The notes under the pieces were generated by a model. The model saw only the letters and a list, made by a program, of their open reading frames with translations. It searched no databases and was not told where the DNA came from. DNA of 6,071 bases from an uncultured Bacteroidota bacterium (GTDB lineage Bacteria > Bacteroidota > Bacteroidia > Flavobacteriales > Flavobacteriaceae): positions 1 through 6,071 of the forward strand of contig CAILTC010000344.1 in NCBI GenBank assembly GCA_903837025.1, read 5' to 3'. The translations under genes were made by a program, and so were the position numbers. Of this stretch, positions 1 to 4,577 are shown piece by piece (positions within the stretch are counted from its first letter, which is position 1; every line of letters starts with the position of its first letter).

Positions 1-569
1 CCGGCAAAATCGGCAATGTCTCGTCTGGATAAATCAACATCGATGATTCCTTTTGATTGTCCAAATTTTCGATAAATATATAATAAGGTATCGATAACTC
101 TTTCTCGTACATTCATCTGCGCTATTTTTCGAATATTATTTTCACTTTTATTCAATTCTTCGGCATAAAAAAGCATTAGATCAAAGGTGAATTCGGGAAC
201 GTTTTTAAGGAGATCCAGCATGTCCTCATTACTAAAATTACATAAGATAGTATCTTCCAAAGCCGAAGCACCTATGAGGCAACGGTTGCTTGTTCCAAAA
301 CCTCTAAAGCCAACAATATCGCCGTTTGTAGTCAGTCTTACAATTTGTTCTCTTCCATTAATTCCTGTTTTTACGGTTTTTACTTTTCCTTTGTAAACAA
401 AATAAAGCCCTTGAATAGGAGCTCCTTCGATAATGAATTGTTGGGATTTTTTACAGACAAAACTGTTCTTTTTTTCGATGAAAATCTTCATTTTTTCTAA
501 ATGGAGATGCTTTTTTATAAAGCAGTTTTCATTCGAACAACTATCACAAATTGGGGTCTCTTTTTTCAT
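1..569 (-). CDS. Crp/Fnr-family transcriptional regulator, FNR-like with four candidate Fe-S cysteines (3' end beyond window)
   Basis: Reading the minus strand from the ATG at 569-567 gives 189 open codons that run off the left edge. Residues about 28-145 form a cyclic-nucleotide-binding-like beta-roll (GLYFVYKGKVKTVKTG, then REQIVRLTTNGDIVGF). Residues about 135-165 form the dimer helix, and the helix-turn-helix begins at LSRRDIADFA (180-189), where the window ends. C8, C11 and C16 (CxxCx4C) resemble the N-terminal cluster ligands of E. coli FNR. C110, in LEDTILCNFSNEDMLDLL, falls where FNR has its fourth ligand C122 (ALETSMVCEIPFETLDDL). A [4Fe-4S] oxygen or NO sensor is therefore plausible by inference; C39 and C97 are extra cysteines. 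An in-frame stop about 70 nt upstream with no start codon between supports this start, which has no Shine-Dalgarno. The gene is divergent from the nitrate reductase gene and is a natural candidate regulator of it. The recognition helix lies outside the window, so DNA specificity cannot be read. Confidence 0.93.
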   Translation of the reverse strand, partial: MKKETPICDSCSNENCFIKKHLHLEKMKIFIEKKNSFVCKKSQQFIIEGAPIQGLYFVYKGKVKTVKTGINGREQIVRLTTNGDIVGFRGFGTSNRCLIGASALEDTILCNFSNEDMLDLLKNVPEFTFDLMLFYAEELNKSENNIRKIAQMNVRERVIDTLLYIYRKFGQSKGIIDVDLSRRDIADFA

Positions 570-598
570 ATGAAGATAATATTTGTTTTTTATAGGAA

Positions 599-654
599 TA
601 TGGAATCGCCATTCTCCTTTCCTGTCTGTGATTTGGAATCATGGCGATTTCATA
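599..654 (-). repeat. Long inverted repeat in the leader of the Crp/Fnr gene
   Basis: AATCGCCAT (604-612) is the exact reverse complement of ATGGCGATT (641-649). After one mismatch (603/650), TATG (599-602) pairs with CATA (651-654), giving a 13-of-14 stem around a 28-nt loop. The structure ends 30 bp before the Crp/Fnr start codon. If transcribed it would fold in the 5' leader; as DNA it could be a widely spaced operator. Its function is not known. Confidence 0.5.
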
Positions 655-738
655 GTAATTAGAATTAAGCAACAATTGATGGATGCTAATGGTTGATTTT
701 GGTTCTACTTGAAATAGTGTAGACATTCATTTTTTTTT

Positions 739-793
739 CCATTAAGGTTTATTAAGAACAATGCGAAACTTAATTTCCTTACTATCTTAATGG
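739..793. repeat. Nested ATTAAG / CTTAAT inverted repeats
   Basis: CCATTAAG (739-746) is perfectly complementary to CTTAATGG (786-793). Inside it, ATTAAG (751-756) pairs with CTTAAT (769-774), so the block is CCATTAAG-N4-ATTAAG-N12-CTTAAT-N11-CTTAATGG. The same left arm, CCATTAAG followed by a second ATTAAG, recurs at 6057-6071 in the other intergenic region, which suggests a dispersed intergenic repeat type. The role is unknown. Confidence 0.5.
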
Positions 794-804
794 TTTTAAT
801 GGTT
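787..804 (+). repeat. 9-bp perfect tandem repeat, TTAATGGTT twice
   Basis: TTAATGGTT occurs at 787-795 and again directly at 796-804. The first copy overlaps the outer right arm of the ATTAAG/CTTAAT repeat. This may be an accident of AT-rich DNA. Confidence 0.4.
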
Positions 805-821
805 GAAAATTTATATTCAAC
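802..821. promoter_or_regulatory. Dyad GTTGAA-N8-TTCAAC, possible operator
   Basis: GTTGAA (802-807) and TTCAAC (816-821) are perfect inverted copies, and AT/AT at 809-810 and 813-814 adds to the symmetry. The TTGA/TCAA half-sites recall FNR boxes. However, the TTGA-to-TCAA span is 18 bp rather than the 14 bp of TTGAT-N4-ATCAA, so it is not a canonical FNR site. Confidence 0.25.
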
Positions 822-856
822 TATTTTGTATTTTCACACAAAACCTGGTAGAATCT

Positions 857-864
857 TATTTTTG
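857..864 (+). promoter_or_regulatory. TAnnTTTG-type -7 box facing the nitrate reductase gene
   Basis: TATTTTTG matches the Bacteroidota -7 consensus TAnnTTTG. Only a weak TTTT/TTTC stretch (831-835) lies about 21 bp upstream as a -33 element. If used, the leader would be about 100 nt and the 894-909 palindrome would lie downstream of the transcription start. A near-match at 918-925 (TACTTTTA) is a rival that would place the palindrome over the promoter. I cannot choose between them from sequence. Confidence 0.3.
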
Positions 865-866
865 AA

Positions 867-874
867 CAAACTTA
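867..874 (-). promoter_or_regulatory. TAnnTTTG-type -7 box facing the Crp/Fnr gene
   Basis: The minus strand reads TAAGTTTG here, an exact match to TAnnTTTG, but no TTTG is found at the expected -33 spacing. It is nearly 300 bp from the Crp/Fnr start codon, so the leader would contain all the repeats at 599-821. This is weak support. Confidence 0.2.
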
Positions 875-893
875 TAAAATATTTTTCGTTTTA

Positions 894-909
894 TACGTAT
901 TAATACGTA
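894..909. promoter_or_regulatory. Perfect 16-bp palindrome, probable operator of the nitrate reductase gene
   Basis: TACGTATTAATACGTA is its own reverse complement, and the symmetry resumes for three more pairs (890-892 with 911-913) after one mismatch. It can be read as TACGTAT-N2-ATACGTA, the 7-2-7 arrangement of NarL/NarP-type sites (heptamer TACYYMT, differing only at base 4). It can also be read as ACGTA-N4-TACGT, the 14-bp 5-4-5 geometry of Crp/Fnr sites. It is centred about 71 bp before the nitrate reductase ATG and fits either a response regulator or the divergent Crp/Fnr protein. Confidence 0.6.
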
Positions 910-972
910 AAAATACTTACTTTTACATTTTATAAGACACATAAGCTTTCGCAATTAATAAAGAAATCAACA

Positions 973-3900
973 ATGCAAAAATCAGAAATCAAAACTACGT
1001 GTTCCTATTGCGGTGTAGGATGTGGAATTATTGTAAACAATGATTCTAAAAATGGAGTAACGGTAACTGGCGATATCAATCACCCAGTAAATAAAGGAAA
1101 GCTTTGTTCTAAAGGGATGAACCTACATTATGTTGTAAATGATACCTCCGACAGAATTTTGTATCCCGAAATGCGATGGAGCAAATCCCACCCTATGGAG
1201 CGGGTGAGTTGGGACGCTGGTCTTGATCGTGCGGCAGCTGTTTTTACCTCTATAATCAATAAATATGGGCCTGATAGCGTTGGTTTTTATATTTCAGGGC
1301 AATGTCTTACCGAGGAATATTATTTGGCAAACAAATTGGTAAAAGGATTTTTGAAAACCAATAATATCGATACCTACTCTAGGTTGTGCATGAGTTCGGC
1401 AGTGGTGGGTTATAAAAAAACATTTGGTGAGGATTCGGTGCCAATCGCTTATGATGACATCGAACTGGCAGATACTTTCTTGATTACTGGCGCGAATCCT
1501 GCTTGGTGTCATCCCATTCTTTTTCGAAGAATAGAACAACACAAGGAGAAAAATCCGAAAGTAAAAATTATTGTTATCGATCCGCGAAGAACCGATTCTG
1601 CTTTGGCAGCCGATTTGCATTTACAAATCATTCCCGGAACCGATATTGTTCTTTACCATGCCATTGCAAAAAGACTCATCGAAAAAGGATATATCGACAA
1701 TGATTTTATAAAAAATCACACCGAAAATTTCAATTTATACAAAGAGCTTGTTGCATCAAGTCCGTTAGAAAAAGCATCCAAACTATGCGGAATTAGCGTG
1801 GACGAAATAAAATTAGCCGCAGATATCATCGGCAAATCCAAAGCTTTCATTTCGCTTTGGGCAATGGGTTTGAACCAAAGCGCCATTGGCGTTGACAAAA
1901 ATACCGCACTTTTAAATCTTTCGTTACTCACCGGACAAATAGGAAAACCGGGTGCAGGCCCTTTTTCATTGACGGGACAACCCAACGCTATGGGCGGACG
2001 TGAAGTAGGTGGAATGGCCAATTTACTCGCGGTTCATAAAGAATTGAACAATCCCGTACACCGAAAAGAAGTGGCCGATTTCTGGGGCGTAGATTCCGTT
2101 TCGGAAAAACCAGGATTAACGGCTACCGAAATGTTCGAAGCATTAGAATCTGGAAAAATGAAAGCGATATGGATTATCTGTACCAATCCCTTGGTGAGTT
2201 TGCCCGATTCTCGAAGAGTCGAAAAAGCGCTGGCAAATGCCAAATTTGTTGTCGTTCAAGATATTTCGCATAATGCCGATACGGCCAAATTTGCCGATTT
2301 ATTATTGCCGGCCGCCGGATGGTTGGAGAAAGAAGGTACCATGACCAATTCAGAAAGACGAATTTCATATTTGCCAAAAGGCATTAATGCGCCGGGAGAA
2401 GCACTTTCTGACGTTGAAATTCTGATTCGTTTTGCCAAAAAAATGAATTTTAATGGCTTCAATTTCAATACCACTGAAGACGTTTATAAGGAATATTGTC
2501 TTTTGACAAAAGGCACCCACATTGATATCTCCTTTTTAAATTACAATCGTCTCAAGAATGAGGGCACTTTTCAATGGCCCGTTCCTGATTATGGACACCC
2601 CGGAACGCCCCGTTTATTTACCGATAAAAAATTCTATACGCCTTCGCAAAAAGCGATTTTCAATATTCCGACGGTGATTGAAAATACCTCAGAGCAACCC
2701 AATGCACAATTTCCATTGATTCTTACTACGGGACGAATCCGAGATCAATGGCATACAATGACCAAAACGGGAAAAGTATCGCGATTGATGACGCACACGC
2801 CAAGTCCGATGCTGGAAATTAATCCGATTGATGCTTTTAAAATAGCCATCAACGATGGGGATATTGTGGTGGTCAGTAGCAAAAATGGGGGGGTTCGTGT
2901 AAAAGCAAAAATATCGGATGCCATCAAAGTTGGCGTGGTCTTCTTGCCCATGCACTGGGGAAAACAATTGGAAAATGATTTGAATAGAACCAATAATTTG
3001 ACCAATACTCTTGTTGACCCCATTTCGAAAGAGCCCGATTTTAAGTTTACCATTGTTTCGGTTGCAAAATATGTGAAACCTTTCGAAAAAATTGCAGTGG
3101 TGGGAGCTGGAGCAGCCGCTTTTAGATTCATACAAAACTACCGTGAAATCAATACTACCGATGAAATTATTGTTTTCTCGAATGAAGAAAATCCTTTTTA
3201 CAATCGCGTTTTATTACCTGAATATCTAACTGCCGAACTATCGTGGGAACAGCTTTTAAAAATAAAAGAAGATTCCTTAAAAAAGCTGAATATCACCATG
3301 AAATCGGGTGTTTCGATTGAGAATTTGAATACCAAAGAAAATACCATTCTCGATAGTCAAGGTAACCTTCATCCATTTGATTCCTTGATTTTGGCAACGG
3401 GTAGTCGTCCTTTTGTTCCTGAAAATGCACAATTAAATTTGCCAGGGCGTTTTACTATTAGAAAAAAAGACGATGCCGACCGATTAAAAAATCATTTAGA
3501 CAACACAAATTTAACTCCCGAGGAGCAACACGTAGTCATTGTAGGAGGTGGTTTATTAGGATTAGAATTGGCAGCAGCTTTAAAACATAAAAAAGTAAAA
3601 ATCACTATTATTCAAAGGGCTTCCCGATTAATGGAACGTCAATTGGATCGAATTTCGAGTAAATTATTGGCCGAGGAAGTACAGCTTCGGGATATATCAA
3701 TCTATTTTGATAATGAAGTGAGCACCGTTTTTGAAACCGATAATCCAAACGAAATTGAAATTGCGTTGAAAAGTGGTCGAATCATCACGGCCAACGCTAT
3801 TGTATATACCATTGGCACCATTCCGAATATCGAATTAGCCAAAGAATCAGGAATTGCCTGTGGTCGTGGCGTGAAAGTCAATCAATATTTGCAATCTTCT

Positions 3901-4485
3901 CATCCGAATATATTTGCCATTGGCGAAATAGCGGAATTCAACAATCAATTGTTCGGAATTACCTCTGCAGCCGAAGAACAAGCCGATGTTTTGGCGAACT
4001 TTATTGCGGGAGATATCAGCAGTTTTTATAAAGGTTCGGTACTGATGAATATCTTGAAATTAGAAGATATCAATTTGTGTAGTATTGGTCAGGTAGAAAT
4101 TCCCGGAAACGACGATTCGTATGAAGAAATTGTTTTTGCCGATTTAGGCCAACGCTATTATAAGAAATGTATCGTCAAGAATGATTTGCTAGTAGGTGCT
4201 ATTTTGATGGGCGATAAAAATGAGTTTGCCGAGTTTAAAAATTTGATTGAAAGCAAAATAGAACTCTCCGACAAAAGGAATACTTTATTAAGAGGAAGCT
4301 CGAATGCCAAACCCGTTTTAGGAAAATTGGTTTGTTCTTGTAGTCAAGTCGGCAGCGGAAATATAGAAGAAGCCATTAAAGCTGGCGTTACCAATTTTAC
4401 CGAATTATGCAAAACCACAGGTGCGGGATTGGGTTGCGGAAGTTGTAAATCGGAAGTAAAGGAAATTTTATCAAAAAATAAATAA
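973..4485 (+). CDS. nasA: Assimilatory nitrate reductase: NasA molybdenum subunit fused to NAD(P)H-FAD reductase and BFD-like [2Fe-2S] domain
   Basis: This 1170-residue protein should reduce nitrate to nitrite in the cytoplasm with NAD(P)H. Residues 1-700 are the Mo-bis-MGD catalytic part. C10, C13, C17 and C45 (CSYCGVGC, then CSKG) bind [4Fe-4S]. C139 in SRLCMSSAV is the expected Mo ligand. GANPAWCHP (173-181), GPFSLTGQPNAMGG (329-342) and TNPLVSLPD (404-412) are typical of NasA/NapA enzymes, and residues from 580 form the molydopterin-dinucleotide-binding domain. Residues 707-1065 are a NasC/NirB-N-like flavoprotein: GAGAAAF (711-717) binds FAD, ATGSRP is at 808-813, GGGLLGLE (858-865) binds NAD(P)H, and FAIGEIAE (981-988) closes the FAD site. 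C1121, C1123, C1155 and C1158 (CxC...CxxC) form the BFD-like [2Fe-2S] domain. There is no signal peptide or Tat motif. The start lies nine residues before the first cluster cysteine, as expected. NasA and NasC are separate subunits in Klebsiella. The FAD-to-[2Fe-2S]-to-Mo electron route is inferred. Confidence 0.94.
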   Translation: MQKSEIKTTCSYCGVGCGIIVNNDSKNGVTVTGDINHPVNKGKLCSKGMNLHYVVNDTSDRILYPEMRWSKSHPMERVSWDAGLDRAAAVFTSIINKYGPDSVGFYISGQCLTEEYYLANKLVKGFLKTNNIDTYSRLCMSSAVVGYKKTFGEDSVPIAYDDIELADTFLITGANPAWCHPILFRRIEQHKEKNPKVKIIVIDPRRTDSALAADLHLQIIPGTDIVLYHAIAKRLIEKGYIDNDFIKNHTENFNLYKELVASSPLEKASKLCGISVDEIKLAADIIGKSKAFISLWAMGLNQSAIGVDKNTALLNLSLLTGQIGKPGAGPFSLTGQPNAMGGREVGGMANLLAVHKELNNPVHRKEVADFWGVDSVSEKPGLTATEMFEALESGKMKAIWIICTNPLVSLPDSRRVEKALANAKFVVVQDISHNADTAKFADLLLPAAGWLEKEGTMTNSERRISYLPKGINAPGEALSDVEILIRFAKKMNFNGFNFNTTEDVYKEYCLLTKGTHIDISFLNYNRLKNEGTFQWPVPDYGHPGTPRLFTDKKFYTPSQKAIFNIPTVIENTSEQPNAQFPLILTTGRIRDQWHTMTKTGKVSRLMTHTPSPMLEINPIDAFKIAINDGDIVVVSSKNGGVRVKAKISDAIKVGVVFLPMHWGKQLENDLNRTNNLTNTLVDPISKEPDFKFTIVSVAKYVKPFEKIAVVGAGAAAFRFIQNYREINTTDEIIVFSNEENPFYNRVLLPEYLTAELSWEQLLKIKEDSLKKLNITMKSGVSIENLNTKENTILDSQGNLHPFDSLILATGSRPFVPENAQLNLPGRFTIRKKDDADRLKNHLDNTNLTPEEQHVVIVGGGLLGLELAAALKHKKVKITIIQRASRLMERQLDRISSKLLAEEVQLRDISIYFDNEVSTVFETDNPNEIEIALKSGRIITANAIVYTIGTIPNIELAKESGIACGRGVKVNQYLQSSHPNIFAIGEIAEFNNQLFGITSAAEEQADVLANFIAGDISSFYKGSVLMNILKLEDINLCSIGQVEIPGNDDSYEEIVFADLGQRYYKKCIVKNDLLVGAILMGDKNEFAEFKNLIESKIELSDKRNTLLRGSSNAKPVLGKLVCSCSQVGSGNIEEAIKAGVTNFTELCKTTGAGLGCGSCKSEVKEILSKNK

Positions 4486-4490
4486 TAAAT

Positions 4491-4532
4491 AGGTAGCAGT
4501 TTGCGGGTAACAGCATGCAGGTAGCAGTTTGT
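4491..4532 (+). repeat. Three tandem 14-bp units
   Basis: The units are AGGTAGCAGTTTGC (4491-4504), GGGTAACAGCATGC (4505-4518) and AGGTAGCAGTTTGT (4519-4532). Units 1 and 3 differ at one base; unit 2 is more diverged. The 14-bp period is twice that of the AATCT ladder that follows. Confidence 0.75.
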
Positions 4533-4543
4533 ACTACTACCTG
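4518..4543 (+). repeat. Intergenic hairpin overlapping the third 14-bp unit
   Basis: CAGGTAG (4518-4524) pairs with CTACCTG (4537-4543). After one mismatch, AGT (4526-4528) pairs with ACT (4533-4535) around a TTGT loop, giving a 10-of-11 stem. No T-run follows, so it is a poor terminator. It could instead be an mRNA processing or stability element that sets the ratio of the two gene products. Confidence 0.55.
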
Positions 4544-4544
4544 A

Positions 4545-4577
4545 AATCTTCAATCTAGAATCTAAAATCTGAAAATC
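4545..4577 (+). repeat. Heptamer ladder AATCTNN directly before the start codon
   Basis: AATCT starts at 4545, 4552, 4559 and 4566, an exact 7-bp period, and a fifth partial copy AATC ends at 4577, next to the ATG. The last copies occupy the place where a ribosome binding site would lie, so changes in copy number could affect translation of the rubredoxin protein. Confidence 0.75.

Larger units (their letters stand above)
570..972. other. Divergent intergenic region, regulatory and repeat-rich
   Basis: This 403-bp AT-rich stretch separates the start codons of the Crp/Fnr gene and the nitrate reductase gene, so it should hold both promoters. I see no convincing protein gene in it. From left to right it holds a long hairpin (599-654), nested ATTAAG/CTTAAT inverted repeats (739-793), a 9-bp tandem repeat TTAATGGTT (787-804), a GTTGAA/TTCAAC dyad (802-821), overlapping promoter-like boxes on both strands (857-874) and a perfect 16-bp palindrome (894-909). 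Neither start codon has a Shine-Dalgarno; both are preceded by A-rich sequence, as is usual in flavobacteria. Confidence 0.8.
4486..4577 (+). other. 92-bp repeat-built spacer between nitrate reductase and rubredoxin-protein genes
   Basis: The gap consists almost wholly of tandem repeats: a 14-bp block (4491-4532), the right arm of a hairpin (4533-4543) and a 7-bp ladder (4545-4577) that runs up to the start codon. No Shine-Dalgarno and no clear promoter is seen, so the downstream gene is probably cotranscribed with the nitrate reductase gene. Confidence 0.6.

Noticed and set aside
187..396. Plus-strand 69-codon reading frame
   Set aside because: It is antisense to the beta-roll coding part of the Crp/Fnr gene, which shows clear family motifs on the minus strand.
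544..726. Minus-strand 60-codon reading frame overlapping the start of the Crp/Fnr gene
   Set aside because: It overlaps the first codons of the regulator out of frame, spans both arms of the 599-654 hairpin, has no recognisable domain and no ribosome binding site. A leader peptide cannot be excluded, but nothing supports it.
1294..2474. Other antisense and alternate-frame open stretches within the catalytic domain
   Set aside because: The plus-strand frame encodes continuous NasA motifs here, so these stretches are by-products of codon bias.
2689..3135. Antisense reading frames of 148 and 128 codons inside the nitrate reductase gene
   Set aside because: They lie opposite strongly conserved molybdopterin and FAD-domain coding sequence, overlap each other in different frames and resemble no family. 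They are shadows of the real gene.
4518..4543. Terminator between the two plus-strand genes
   Set aside because: The hairpin is followed by GAAATCTTC rather than a T-run, and no promoter is visible before the next gene, so cotranscription is more likely.
4491..4577. CRISPR array
   Set aside because: The units are 7 and 14 bp, directly adjacent without unique spacers, and no cas genes are present.
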